DNA of 64,000 nucleotides from Macrotis lagotis. Taxonomy: Eukaryota; Chordata; Mammalia; Peramelemorphia; Peramelidae. Shown here one piece after another: positions 24,119-35,331 of the stretch; the first letter of the stretch is position 1, and every line of letters begins with the position of its first letter. Where the stretch lies: the NCBI RefSeq assembly GCF_037893015.1, contig NC_133666.1, positions 257,926,294-257,990,293 of the forward strand, in the 5' to 3' direction. A model generated the notes under the pieces. That model had not been told where the DNA came from and ran no database searches. It was given only the letters and a program-made list of their open reading frames with translations. A program made the position numbers and the translations under genes.

Positions 24119-24504
24119 TGGAAGGGGATCACAAATATGAAATAAAAATACTCTTCAATGTTTGCCCTAGATTCTGGGTCTGAGTTTTTCTTCAAATAAT
24201 GTGTCATTGACTCACAAGTTTAAATTATCAAGAGATTTCCAAGGCTGAGAATTAGAGGTCTTCAACTTTTCAGTAATTATTGCTGGACTAGATTTGGGTA
24301 TTGTTATCCCTAATACAAAATTAAGACAGAATTTCATATTTACAGGTTGGGATTATGACTCTGAAAAAGCAAAAGCAAGTCATGGAGTCTTTGGGGCAAA
24401 TAGAGTAGAAAATGGACTAATCAAGTGAGAGGGCTTTGTGCTTTGGCTGAGGAAGTTCATGATACAGGGTCTGTAATTAGTCATAGATGAACATTTAGAT
24501 CTAG

Positions 24505-24662
24505 TTACCCTCCTCCCTTAATGTACTCATGAGAATACTGAGTTCCAGAAAGCTGAATTAATTCATCTTCACACAGGCAGCAAAAATCAGGGATGAGATT
24601 TGAATTCAAAGTCTTTAGAGGCCAATTCAATATTTATTTACACTGAATCTTGCTTCCTCTCA
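24505..24662 (-). mobile_element. MIR fragment
   Basis: 'actcatgagaatactgagttcc..cttcacacaggcagc..gggatgagatttgaattcaaagtc' gives the antisense MIR order. Confidence 0.6.
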
Positions 24663-24879
24663 AGTCAGACACATCAGACAGTATGTCCATGTAATTCCTA
24701 GAAATAAAAATCTAGACTTTCAGTAAACATAATAATTGATTGACCCTCCTGCCCCCTTCCTTTCCTTTTCCCCTAATTCATTAACAATAATGTGCAAATT
24801 GTTGACTTCAGATCTATTTTCTATTTTGATGACAAAAATTATGGAGAGGCAAAAGGAACAGAATACATTTCATATATAT

Positions 24880-25100
24880 CTCACCATCCTTAGGAGGCCC
24901 TTCTGAGTCCTTAGACCTTTCACATTGTTTCGGATTATACTCCATCTACTTTGTTCTCATCTATAAAAAAATAAACATAGTTATTTACATATTGTCTTCC
25001 CATTATTACTGTGAACTCCTTGAGGGCAAAAACTGATGTTTCTTTGTATACCTAGTGTATAGAAAACTATCTGGTCCAATGTAAGGACATAATTATTGAA
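24880..25100 (+). mobile_element. L2 3'-end fragment
   Basis: 'tattactgtgaactccttgagggcaaaaactg', 'ctttgtatacctagtgtatag' and 'aattattgaaagtaa' match the terminal part of L2 in order. Confidence 0.7.
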
Positions 25101-25209
25101 AGTAACTTAACTTTCTTACCTATATCCACTTTTTTCCTGGCTTCTTACAATATCTGTATTGGTTCCTTATATCTTTGAATGGGGTTACATATCACAACTG
25201 GAACCAGTT

Positions 25210-25224
25210 AGAATATCAAATATT
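25210..25224. repeat. TSD of SUMO2 retrocopy (3' side of the insert)
   Basis: AGAATATCAAATATT, identical to 26292-26306. Marks L1-type integration of the retrocopy. Confidence 0.95.
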
Positions 25225-26291
25225 TCATTTTATTTTTAAACAAGAAGTTTATTTAAACAACAAGATGTTTGATTTGGAGGGAAAACTATCTAGGATCAAT
25301 TTCTTTATAAGAATTTATCCCTACTGAGACAGAGATTGCCCTATATGTAATAGCTACGTTAAAAAAAGTTATAAAATTGTCCTTGGTTTTACAATGATAA
25401 AAGAAAAAACATTGAAATTATGCAATCAAACAAGGTATGCAGGGACTTTTTCATGGGTTTTTTGTTGTTGTTGTTGTTGTTAAACAAAGAAAAATGACTT
25501 ACTGAAATATATAGCTAAAATTTGAAAGAGCATGCCACTAATGGAGAAAAGGCATATTTCACAGAGTTTTTCCCTCTTCATCTCCATTTGGTTTTGATCA
25601 AAACATAGCAAGGGCCATTTAGCTTAAAAAAATAATACGCTTTATGCCTGTGCACATAGACCAGATACTTTTTGTACAAGAAAGGAATGAGGGAAGGGAA
25701 TCAAAGAGAGAAAACTATATTGCAGGAGTCAGGATGTGGATGAACCAAATCTTGGTTTTATAATTGTGAATGTATTGTTTTCCTTAGCAGCACAGTTCTG
25801 GAGTACAGTTGCAGGTTCTCTTTTTAGTAAACACCCCCTGTCTGCTGCTGGAACAGATCAATTGTATCTTCATCCTCCATTTCCACCTGTGCAGGTGTGT
25901 CTGTTTCATTGATTGGTGGCCCATCAAATCAGAATCTGATCTGCTCATTGACAAGCCCTGTCATTCACAATAGGTTTTCATTAGTTTACTAAGTGGTGTG
26001 TGCCTCTTAATCTTAAATTGCACCACTGAACCATCTTGCCCTGCCATGTGGTCATTGTTTACAGTCCTGACTCCTTCTTTTGGCTTTATGTGGGCCATGG
26101 CAAGTCTGGGGGTCTCCTAAGCCACCTCTTCACAAAAGAGGTACCAGGAGGGTCCTTTCCCAGGGAGCAGGGGAAGAAGAAGCAGCGGCAGGAGCAGGAG
26201 CAGGAGGAGGAGAAGGAAGATGATGGTGGTGGTGACGGTGAGGAAGAGGAGGAAAAGAAGAAGGAGGAGTCCAAAGAGGAGGAGGAGGAGC
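25225..26291 (-). pseudogene. SUMO2P: processed SUMO2 pseudogene (full-length retrocopy)
   Basis: Read on the minus strand this is a spliced, intronless SUMO2-type mRNA: 5' UTR (26291-26099), CDS relic (26098-25824), 3' UTR and A-rich tail (to 25225). SUMO2 is a small ubiquitin-like modifier conjugated to lysines. Recognisable peptide pieces: '[17 protein letters not shown]', '[20 protein letters not shown]', 'QGLSM', then, out of frame, the equivalent of the C-terminal half to the final GGVY and stop. Damage: a 12-base loss after NNDH, Arg-to-stop (CGA to TGA) before QGLSM, and a 1-base deletion just after it, so no functional protein. The 3' UTR matches SUMO2 mRNA closely, including an (AAC)n tract and AATAAA near 25250. 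A perfect 15-bp TSD, AGAATATCAAATATT, lies at 25210-25224 and 26292-26306. SUMO3 or SUMO4-like origin is less likely given the 3' UTR. Confidence 0.95.
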
Positions 26292-26306
26292 AGAATATCA
26301 AATATT
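26292..26306. repeat. TSD of SUMO2 retrocopy (5' side of the insert)
   Basis: Second copy of AGAATATCAAATATT, directly beyond the pseudogene 5' UTR. Confidence 0.95.
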
Positions 26307-26499
26307 GAAAGAATATTTAAGCAAGGATTAATTTTACCTTCTCCAGGACTATCACACTTTCTCTGAGACAATCATGGAAATAATGCCTCTAAACTTCATC
26401 ATCCCAAGAGTGAAGCTCCTGACAAAAACATCCCTGGCTTCTACATTACCTAATACAGGCTGTTCGTCTTTTAGTATCATGAAACTCTTATTTTCCAGA

Positions 26500-26645
26500 G
26501 AAGGTTATGGATTTTTTTCTTACAATATTGTTTTTAAATGAACAAAATCAAATAAATCGGATCACAAAGCAGACCAATTATGTTGAAGTATAATTATCAA
26601 AATATGAAAAAAGAAACAAGTTCATGAACCTCAGAATAAGAAATT
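26500..26645 (-). mobile_element. ancient DNA-transposon-like repeat fragment
   Basis: 'gaccaattatgttgaagtataattatcaaaatatgaa' and 'aagttcatgaacctcagaataag' resemble a mammal-wide repeat whose ends read 'ggttcttaacc..catggaccc'. I remember the sequence type but not a secure family name. A second fragment of the same repeat lies at 36318-36535. Confidence 0.45.
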
Positions 26646-26776
26646 TCTTTCTAGCAAAATACCTTCAGTATGAATCAGAAGTGAAAATATAAATTGATTT
26701 CTTCTTCATTTGCTGCATTTCCATATACATTCCCACTAACACACAGGTAAAGACAAACATGCCTGTATGCAAGTAC

Positions 26777-26812
26777 ACACACACACACACACACATACAC
26801 ACACATACATGC
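26777..26812 (+). repeat. (CA)n microsatellite
   Basis: About a dozen CA units with CATA interruptions. It drives a Cys/Val-rich antisense frame that is spurious. Confidence 0.9.
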
Positions 26813-26819
26813 ATGCCTG

Positions 26820-27455
26820 CAGATTTAATCAGATATGCATATCTAGTTGTTAATTCTAACTTTTGCCCCTGAAACTCCAGCTTCACAGCTTTAGCACCTT
26901 CCCTGAAATTTTCTTTTCCCTCTCTAGCCACATGAAATCTATTTCCTGAACTATTACTTTGTTCACTTTTCTCTCATACTGGCCCATCCCAGCTCATTTT
27001 CAACCAGAAGAGTTCCTTGAGGATTCATTGAGGCAAGGAAGAAAAGAGGAAGAAGTTAGGTTTGATAATCAAACTAATTTTGCTTGCCAGTTACTCTTTG
27101 TCTTCAATTATATATGGACCAGATAAATTAAAAAAAAGGAAATGAAGCAGATGGTAATAGAGGTAATTTGAGGTAATGTACATGCATACATAGATGCTCA
27201 TCTGTACACACACACATACACACATACTTATACATATCTATATTTGTGTATGTATGTTACAAAATGGAGACAAATATATGTATTTATCTCAATATATCAT
27301 TTATGCACATATTGTTTGTTATCCAATAAAATTTAACCTCCTTAAAAGGAAAAAACTGTCATTTTTTTGTTAGTTTGTTTTTGCTTCTGCATTCTTAAGT
27401 ACCCAAGACTCTTTCTGGGAAATAAGTTCCTCTAATTTTTTCAAATCATTTCATC
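26820..27455. other. unassigned sequence with short CA/TA tracts
   Basis: No repeat family recognised. A small (CA)n/(TA)n patch lies at about 27205-27260. Confidence 0.4.
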
Positions 27456-27461
27456 TCACTC

Positions 27462-27590
27462 TATCTCATTTTCCTCAGTTGTAAAATTAAAGAATGTGCA
27501 GGTACACTGTATATCTCATGGAGATGGTGTAAAAACAATCTTAAAACATTAAATATCTCTGAATATGAGCTATTATTATGAATCAAGTGA
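27462..27590 (+). mobile_element. MIR 3' portion
   Basis: 'tcattttcctcagttgtaaaatta', 'ctcatggagatggtgtaaaaac', 'cattaaatatct' and 'gagctattattat' follow the sense MIR 3' half. Confidence 0.75.
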
Positions 27591-27599
27591 AGGATAGGA

Positions 27600-28255
27600 G
27601 TTCATTCTTGCCTGTGAATTGTTAGGAAGAAAATTTTAGTCCCAGAAGACTCTGTTGCTTCCTTTTCTGTATCAGGACTAGCCCTGACTTTCCTCAAGAT
27701 AGAATTTGTTCATTTGTCCTCTTGTTTGAGCCTCAGAATTAGTCGATCCAACTCAAGGACTTTACTTGTCCTGGGCAGGCAGTACTTGATACTTAAATCT
27801 TTTCTCTTCTTTGCAATTTTTAATATACTTGAGAGATAAATATATCTAACCCTAGCTTTAGAAAGCTAATAACTTAGGTTTACTTGGAAACTACACATAC
27901 TTTAGACCAGTGGAAAAGAACATAATACAGGAATACTGGACTTTTATTCATTTTTTATTTTTATTATTGTATGTTTAACTTGAGAATTCAGAATACATTA
28001 TGTATTATAGAGGATCCATTAATGATAGGTTTGTGTCACTCATATAACTTTCATGCTTTGCCTAAGTAAGATTTTGTATAATTCAGTATCTTGTGTAAAA
28101 TCTGTGTAAAAATTCTAGCTTTCCTTTATTTTCCTTAATTTTTTCATATGAGTGGTGAAAAGCAGGACCCAGGGGAAGTTGGACATGGAGTTTCAATTCA
28201 TATGAATATTCTTATGAGATACTTGACATATTTGATTTTATTTAAAAAATGAATT
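27600..28255. other. unassigned sequence
   Basis: No repeat or coding signal recognised. Confidence 0.4.
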
Positions 28256-28273
28256 TTCAAAAAGTTGCATGAA

Positions 28274-28432
28274 GGCAACTAGATGGCACAGTAGTTAGAG
28301 CACAGGCCCTGGAGTCAGGAGGACCTGAGTTTAAAACTGGCCTCAAACACTTATTAATTACCTAGCTATGTGACCTTGGGCAAGTCACTTAACCTCACTA
28401 CCTTGCAAAAAACAAACCCAAAAAAATTTTTT
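28274..28432 (+). mobile_element. tRNA-derived SINE with TSD
   Basis: 'ggcaactagatggcacagtag..gccctggagtcaggaggacctgagtt..cctcaaacactta..gtgaccttgggcaagtcactta'. Imperfect TSD AAAGTTGCATGAA (28261-28273) and AAAGTTAGCATGAA (28434-28447), one base longer. Confidence 0.9.
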
Positions 28433-28854
28433 TAAAGTTAGCATGAACTTAGCTGTCAGGGTCTGATTGGGACAAAGCACTTGATGTGAATCATAGCTCT
28501 TCTAGATTGTTCTCCAAAAGACAAAAAAAAATCCAACTCTCAAAACATCCAATAGTTTTGCATAAGTTCATAGTGTTTCTTTTGTTCAGGACTGCTACTG
28601 ACTTTGACTGGGTCAAGCAGAATGCTTAATAGTTTAGTTTTTTATATCTGTGTTGTGTTATTGTTTTTAAATCCTCATTAGTGTAACAATGAAGACTGGA
28701 ATTTTCCTTCTAATATCCATTTTATGAATTATCAATGAATTGTTATTCACTGAGACTCCACTAATTAACTGTATCTCATAGTGTAACAATAGGGAGACAG
28801 TGTGTTGTAGAAGTAAGGAAGAAAACAAACATTAATTGTGATCCTACTATATGG

Positions 28855-28995
28855 TAGTCACTGTGCAAAGTTCTTTCCTGATATCTCATCTGATCCCCCA
28901 ACAGCCTTGGGGAGCTAGCATTAGGGATAATATTAATATTTCCTTCTTGAAGTTAAGGAAATAGAAGCTAAGTGACTTGAGTAGCATCATGTGGT
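28855..28995 (-). mobile_element. MIR fragment
   Basis: 'cactgtgcaaagttctttcctgatatctcatctgatcc', 'ttaaggaaatagaagctaagtgacttg' fit antisense MIR. Confidence 0.65.
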
Positions 28996-29214
28996 ATCTA
29001 TACACACTGGTGGCAGTGTGTCACAGAATTCCTTTGGAGGGAGTATTTTGAATAAATATATTAATGTGGGAAAAACAATTATAAAAATTAATTAAAACCA
29101 GCTTACTGACTGATATAAACTTATTTACATGGGGAGAAGCATATCCTGCAGGGGTTCATAAACTATAATACTTGAAAATCACCACTGCTCCAACAGAGTT
29201 AGAATTCTGAGAAA

Positions 29215-29462
29215 GATATCATGCTCTTGGGTTTGAAATCAGGCCCAATACTCTTATTGGGACACCTAGCTATCTAATGATGAAAAAGAATTCCAGTCTT
29301 ATAGTCAGGGAGGTTATCATCTTTTCCTTGACACTTTATAGCTACAAAACTATAGGCAAGGCACCTGATCTCTCCTACCTTCAAGATACTCATACATAAA
29401 ATAAATTGGATTTATTGTCCTCTGAGATCCTTCATATATCCTATTCTGTGACCAATGAACCT
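29215..29462 (+). mobile_element. MIR/Ther-type SINE, diverged
   Basis: Sense order: 'gaattccagtcttatagtcagg', 'ctacaaaactataggcaaggcacctgatctctc', 'ttgtcctctgagatcctt..' and 'tctgtga', the ending seen in several mammal-wide tRNA SINEs. Confidence 0.6.
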
Positions 29463-29504
29463 CAAACCTTCCCAAGTAACTTGTTGAACTTTTAGACACC
29501 TCTC

Positions 29505-29745
29505 ATTTTTAGGGCAGCTTTCTTGACATTGAGGCTCTGTACAATCTGGAGAGCACTCTGTATGACTCCAATTCAGTACTTACGAATCTGACTTCTAGAA
29601 CAAATCAGAACAAGCTTGATCCTTCTTGCACATGATGGCCCTTCAAATACTTAAAAGCTATGGTCATGTCCTCTCTCCTCCATGACATTTTTCCCTCAAG
29701 TTTAAGATTTTCTATGCAATTGCATTTCCCCTTCAATCCTGAGCT
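29505..29745 (-). mobile_element. CR1/L3-type LINE fragment
   Basis: 'ctagaacaaatcagaacaagcttgatcc', 'cacatgatggcccttcaaatacttaaaagctatggtcatgtcc' match the antisense of a CR1-type 3' region ('gacatgatagctgtcttcaagtatttgaa'). A second, longer copy is at 43025-43410. Confidence 0.65.
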
Positions 29746-30167
29746 CCCTGGGATCACAAAGGAAATACACAGTCATCAAAAGAGGTTTTCTTAGTATGGA
29801 TTTCTGTAGCATATAGAAAGTGAGTATGAAGTAAGAAAAGGTTAATTAAAGGAACTATAGTCTGGGCTGGACAGGAAGGTAGACTTAAAGATGAATTGAA
29901 TTGAAGTCAGAGTAACTAAGTACAGTTTGTTATAGAGGTATGATTCTTGATTACTAAGCTAATAGAGCAAGGAAAGAATTCTGTGAAACCCTCACAAATT
30001 TTTCATCAAGCAACCATAAAACAACCCCAGAAATGATGTAGGAGCAGAGAAGTAGTTTACCAATCAGGAAAAGTCTGGCTCACTAGGTCAGAGGGCAGTA
30101 AAGTATAAGAGCAGTAGCAGTAGCCTGCAACAAGTCTCCAAGCCTAGATCAAGGCATAAACTTAGAA

Positions 30168-30526
30168 ATGAAAAAGTAAAAAAATCTACATGTGAAGACT
30201 CAAAAGTAAAATATATGCTGATATCAGGCCTAAACAGAATTCCTGAAAGAGTTTAAAAAAGATTTTAAAAAACAATTTAGAGAAATAGAAGAAAAATTGG
30301 GAAAAAAAATGAGAGTAATGCAAGAGAATCATTCAATAGAATAAAAGCATGGAAAATATATGCAAAAATTTACTGAGGAAAGGCATTCCCTAAAAAACAG
30401 AATTAACCCAAGGGGAATGAATTTGAAAAACTCAAAAAAGAAAATCATTCTTTAAAAATCAGAATTGAACAAATGGTAGTTAATGACTCTATGAGACATC
30501 AGGAGATGATAAAACAAAATCTGAGA

Positions 30527-30560
<34 letters not shown>

Positions 30561-31130
30561 CATATATATGTATGTATACACAGACATATATATGTATACA
30601 GAGAGAGACACACAATTTCATATATATATATATATATGTATATATATTTACATATATGTGTGTATTTGTATATATGAAGAAAACCTGACATTTCCCAATG
30701 GAAAACCAACTGATCTTGAAAACAGATCCAGAAGAGATAATATAAGAATTATTAGACTACCTGAAAGCCAGTTATAAGAAAAGGAAATCTGGACAACATC
30801 TTTCAAAAAATTATCAAATTATCCACTGATCATAACCTGAAAGACATCCCAATATGAAAACTCCCAGGATCATAGCCAATTTGCACAGCTCAGAGATCAA
30901 GGAAAAAAGTAATGCAAGCAGCAAAAAAAGAAATAATTCAAATATAATGGAGTTACAGTCATGTAGCATGTATGGAATGGAGCAGTTGTTACAGTAAAGA
31001 ACTAGAGGGCTTAGAATATAATATACTAGTATGTAAAGGAGTTAGTATTGCGGCAAAGAATCACCTATACAGCAAAACTGAACATAATCTTCCATGGGAA
31101 AAAATGGACATTCAACAAAAGTAAGAACTC
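30168..31130 (+). pseudogene. L1 ORF1 relic
   Basis: Begins at an ATG at 30168 with a Lys-rich N-terminus, then coiled-coil text ('gagaaatagaagaaaaattgg'). The RNA-recognition part is at 30680-30790 ('[15 protein letters not shown]', the conserved block before the ORF1 C-terminal domain). The end reads like 'YSKTEHNLPWEKMDIQQK' near 31060-31120. Interrupted by (TA)n at about 30530-30680 and by stops. Confidence 0.7.
30530..30680. repeat. (TA)n and (TATG) microsatellite cluster
   Basis: Two TA arrays (about 30532-30558 and 30620-30655) with CATA/TGTA interruptions, inserted in or grown from ORF1 sequence. Tyr/Ile-rich frames on both strands are spurious. Confidence 0.93.
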
Positions 31131-31404
31131 TCAAGTATTCCAAATTAAAATAATAAAGCTTAAAAAATTGCTTCCAAATATAAAACTCAAGAAAAATATA
31201 AAAAGAAAAAAAATAAGTTAGAAAGAGAAAATATAAGAAATTCAGCAAGGTTAGTTTATTTATATTTTGATATGGAAAGAAATTACCTAATCTGATTCTG
31301 AGAAAATAAGTGAGTTAAAAATTGTAGAAAGAATTATTATTACATTAAAAAAATGAAATTTTCTCCTCTTACATTTAGGGGATGCAGCCAAAAGAGTAGT
31401 GGAA

Positions 31405-31515
31405 AATTTATATACCTGGTTATTTATATCAATAGAATAGAGAAAAGACAGGTCCATGAAAATTTTTATTCCTAGTTACTTATATCAATAGAATGGAAAA
31501 AGACAGGTCCATGAA
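31405..31515 (+). repeat. 55-bp tandem duplication within L1 ORF2
   Basis: Two adjacent copies containing 'tatatcaatagaat' and 'gacaggtccatgaa' with a period of about 55 bases (for example 31451-31460 and 31506-31515). Confidence 0.75.
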
Positions 31516-32401
31516 TTGAACTTGTGACTAAAACAACTAGAAAAAGAACAAATTAAATTAAACACCAAAATAATAAATCTTAAAAATCAAATGAGAGATT
31601 AATAAAAATTTTATAGAAGAAAACTATTGAACTAATAAAGTAAGAAGCTGATTTTAGGGGGAAATAATAAAATAGATAAACTATTACTTATTTTGATTTA
31701 AAAAGGAAAGAAGAAAATGAAATTACTAGTTCAAAAATGAAAGGCATGAATTCAACATAATAAAAAGAAAATAAGACCATTATTACAAACTATTTTGTCC
31801 AATTATATGCCAGAAATTTGACAATTTAAATTAAATGGATGAATATCAAAAAAATTTAAGTTACCCTTATTAACACAAGAAGAAATACATACTTAAATAA
31901 TCCCATTTTAGAAAAAGAATTTGAACAAGCCATCAACAACTCCCTATAAAAAGAATCTCCAGGACGAGATGGATTTACACAAGAATTCCATTAAACTTTT
32001 AAAGAAAAATTAATTTCAATAGTGTATAAATTGTTTGAAAAATAGGTGAAAGGGTCCTGGACAATTCCTTTTACAACACAAATATAGTGCTGATGACCTA
32101 AACCAGGAAGAATCAAAATAGAGAAAGAAAATTATAGGTCAATTTTTCTAATGAATATTGATGCAAAAAATTTAAATCAAATATTGGGAAATTGATCACA
32201 TCAATTTATTACCAGTATACTACATCATGAGCAGATGGGATTTATAGCAAGAATTCAGGGTTGCTTCAATATTAGAAAATTTATCAGCATACTTTACCTT
32301 ATCAGTAATAAAACTAACACAAATCATATGATTATTTCAGTAGATCCTGAAAAAGTCTTTAACAAAACACAGCAGCCATTCCTATTAAAAAATAATAGAA
32401 G

Positions 32402-32556
32402 TGGGGCAGCTAGGTGGCGTAGTGGATAAAGCACCGGCCTTGGAGTCAGGAGTACCTGGGTTCAAATCTGGCTTCAGACACTTAATTACCTAGCTGTGTG
32501 GCCTTAGGCAAGCCACTTAAACCCATCTTCATTGCAAAAACCTAAAAAAAAATAAT
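32402..32556 (+). mobile_element. tRNA-derived SINE, first of two at one target site
   Basis: Complete SINE with head 'ggggcagctaggtggcg' and tail 'cctaaaaaaaa(taa)n'. TSD AATAATAGAAG at 32391-32401 and 32557-32567. Confidence 0.95.
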
Positions 32557-32567
32557 AATAATAGAAG

Positions 32568-32719
32568 GGGAAGCTAGGTAGCTCAGTGGCTAGAGCACCA
32601 GCCCTGAAGACAGGAGCACCTGAGTTCAAACCCACCCTCAGGTACTTAATAATTATCTAGATGTGTGGCCTTGGGCAAGCCACTTAACCCCATTTGCTTT
32701 ATAAAAAAAAGCCTAAAAA
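32568..32719 (+). mobile_element. tRNA-derived SINE, second of two at the same target site
   Basis: A second complete SINE follows immediately. It is bounded by AATAATAGAAG (32557-32567) and AATAATAGAGA (32720-32730). Its sequence differs from the first, so it is a separate insertion, not a duplication. Confidence 0.95.
32579..32632 (+). promoter_or_regulatory. internal RNA polymerase III A and B boxes of a SINE
   Basis: TAGCTCAGTGG (32579-32589) fits the tRNA A-box consensus, and GTTCAAACC (32624-32632) fits the B box, about 35 bases apart. This supports a tRNA-derived head. Whether this copy is transcribed cannot be told. Confidence 0.7.
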
Positions 32720-33350
32720 AATAATAGAGAGCATAGGAATAAAGGCAACTTACCTTAAAGTAAGTGATTTATCAATCTAAAACCTTCAGCAAGCATGATA
32801 TGCAATAGGGATAAGGTAGACATAATCTCAATAAGATCAGGGTGAAAAATTATCTAATATCACTACTAATATTAGTAACTAGAAATGCTGACTTTAGCAA
32901 AAGGAGAAGAAAAAGAAATCAAAGGAATTAGAATAGGCAATGAGGAAGTAAAATTTCCATTTTGCAGATGATATGATGGTATACTTAGAGAACCCTAGAA
33001 ATCAACTAAAAGCTACTTGAAATATCTAACAACTTTAGCAAAGTAGCAGGATATACCATAAAACCACAAAACCATCAGCATTTCTATATATTACTAACAA
33101 AACACAGCAGCAAGAGATAGAGAAATTCCATTTAAAGTAACTGTAAAAAACAAAAGTAATTTTAGACAACATAAAATACTTGGGAGTTTACCTGCCAAGA
33201 CAGACTCAGGAATTACATGAACAAAATTACAAAACATTTTTCACACATATAAATTAGAAATAAACAATTAGAAAAATGTCAATTGTTCCTGGATAAGCCA
33301 AGCCTGTAAAATAAATGACTATTCTACCTAAATTAAATTATTTACACAGG

Positions 33351-33498
33351 GGTAGCTAGGTGGTGCAGTGGATAGAGCACCAACTCTGGAGTCAGGGGGA
33401 CCTAAGTTCAAATCTGGCCTCAAACAGCTAATAATTGCATAGCTGCATGACCTTTGGCAAGTCACTTAACCCCATTGCCTTAAATAAATAAAATTTCA
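33351..33498 (+). mobile_element. tRNA-derived SINE nested in L1
   Basis: 'gggtagctaggtggtgcagtggatagagcacc..ctctggagtcagg..aagttcaaatctggcctc'. It splits the L1 ORF2 text 'attatttacac' / 'attcagtgccat'. Weak TSD (TATTTACACAG / TACTTATTCAG). Confidence 0.9.
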
Positions 33499-33964
33499 AA
33501 AATACTTATTCAGTGCCATACATAGAACTAGAAAAAATGAAATAAAATTAACCAGGGAGCAAAAAAGGTCTACAATATCAAAGGAACTCATTAAAAAAAC
33601 TTCAAAGGAAGGTGGACGAAACATACAGATCTAAAACTATTAATAAGTATCAATCATAACAACTTTACTTGTTAAGAACTAGAGTAGTTGATAAGTAGAG
33701 ATAGGTCGATAAGAGGAATAGGTTAGGCATGAAAGAAACAGTAGTAAATGATTACAGTAATTTACTATTCGAAAAACCCAAAGACTAGATTCTGGGATAG
33801 GAACTCATTAGTTGACAAAAACCCTTGGGAAAACTGGAAAATATTATGGCAGAAACTGAGTATAAACAAATATTTAATGCTCTATAAAAAGATAAGGCAG
33901 GAAATGAGTACATGATTAATACATAAAGTGCAATACAATAAGTAGTTTAAGAGATCATGGAATA

Positions 33965-34120
33965 GGGGGCAGCTAGGTGGTGCAGTGGATAGAACACAGA
34001 TCCTGGAGTCAAGAAGACCTGAGTTCAAATCTAGCTTCAGACAATATTTGGCTAACTGTGTGATCTTGGGCAAGTCACTTAAACCCATTGCCTTAAATGA
34101 ATAAAACTTTTAAAGAAGAG
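33965..34120 (+). mobile_element. tRNA-derived SINE with TSD, nested in L1
   Basis: 'ggggcagctaggtggtgcagtgg..cctggagtcaag'. TSD AGATCATGGAATA (33952-33964) and AGTTCATGGAATA (34121-34133), one mismatch. Confidence 0.93.
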
Positions 34121-35331
34121 AGTTCATGGAATAATTTATCTGGCAAAATTTTAGATACAAATTTAGGACAAAAGAAGACATATAGTTTGAGAGCATTACA
34201 AACTATAAGATTAAAAGTTTTTGCACAAAACCAATGCAACCGAAGTTATAAGAAAATCAGAAAACTGATGAAGTCCTCATTTCTCAAATACTTAGAGAAC
34301 TGAGAAAAATTATAAAAATTCACGTCATTCCAAAGTTGATAAATGGTCAAAAATTATAACCAGGCAGTTTTCAGACAAAGAAATCAAAATTATTTAAACT
34401 CATGGGGAAAAATCTCTAAATCCCTAATGCTTAGAGAAAAACAAATTAAAACAACTCAACGGTACCATCTCAATCTATCGAATTGGTAATGTGACAAAAC
34501 AAGAAAATGCTGGACTTTGGATGGGATGTAGAAAAACTGGGACAATCATGCACCTTTGATAGAATTGCTAACTGATTTAACTATTGCGGAGAGCAATTTG
34601 GAATTATCTCCAAAGTGCTACCAAACTGTGTTTACCCCTTTATCCAACAATACTAAATATCAAAACAATAAAAAAGGGGAAAAGGACCTATTTGTACAAA
34701 AATATTTTTTGTTACTAAGAATTGGAACCTGAAGGGATACCCTTAAGTTCTGGAATGGTTAAACAAGCTATGATTGTAATGGCATATTATTGTGCTCATA
34801 AAAATGACAAATAGCATGATCTCAGAAAAACCTGAACTGATGCACACAACCAAAACTTTGTACATAGTAATAGCAATATTGTTTGGTGAAGAGCTGTGAA
34901 TTACTTAGCTATTCTTAACAATACAATGATTCATAACAATTCTGAATAGCTAATGATGAAGCATATTGTCCATTTCAAAAAAATTGCTAATGTCATCTGA
35001 ATACAGAATGAAGCATTCTATTTTTTGCTATCTTTTTTCCCTTTTCTTCTTTTATTGAATCTTCTTGTACAAAATTGATTAATATGGAAATGTTTTACAA
35101 GATTAGAGGTGTATATCCTCTATCTGATTGCTTCCAAGCTCAGGTTGGGAGTAGATTAGATGGGTGAGATAAAGGGATAGAATTTGGAAATCAAAACTTT
35201 AAACAAATCTGATTTTTTAAAACATGAAGAAAAATTGAGATATGACTGTACAGCCACAGATAGCACTCAAGACCTCAAGCAAGTTTTCTACACATTCTAC
35301 ATCTTATATTTAAGTTTTTAAAGAAAAATTT

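Larger units (their letters stand above)
31870..33300 (+). pseudogene. L1 ORF2 reverse-transcriptase region, broken by SINEs and frameshifts
   Basis: Recognisable pieces in order: 'ggacgagatggatttacac' (PGRDGFT), 'ISVDPEKVFNKTQQPFLL' (mutated from the usual DAEKAFDK, so the catalytic segment is altered), then, after two SINEs, 'tttgcagatgatatgatgg' encoding FADDM at about 32962. Non-functional. Confidence 0.8.
30000..35245 (+). mobile_element. L1, near full span but decayed, with four nested SINEs
   Basis: Order: probable 5' UTR (30000-30167), ORF1 relic (30168 to about 31130, split by an AT microsatellite), linker, ORF2 from after the endonuclease domain (about 31380) through RT (31870-33300) and C-terminus (33830-34900), and 3' UTR to about 35245. 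The endonuclease region is essentially missing. SINEs sit at 32402-32556, 32568-32719, 33351-33498 and 33965-34120. Many frameshifts; no functional protein. Confidence 0.8.

Noticed and set aside
26036..26308. 90-residue plus-strand open frame with an acidic Glu/Lys tail
   Set aside because: It is the reverse complement of the SUMO2 pseudogene's 5' UTR and first codons.
30452..30777. Tyr/Ile-rich frames on both strands
   Set aside because: Produced by (TA)n repeats within L1 ORF1.
32568..32640. tRNA-like A and B boxes, considered as a tRNA gene
   Set aside because: Part of a dispersed SINE; the acceptor and anticodon stems do not form a tRNA.
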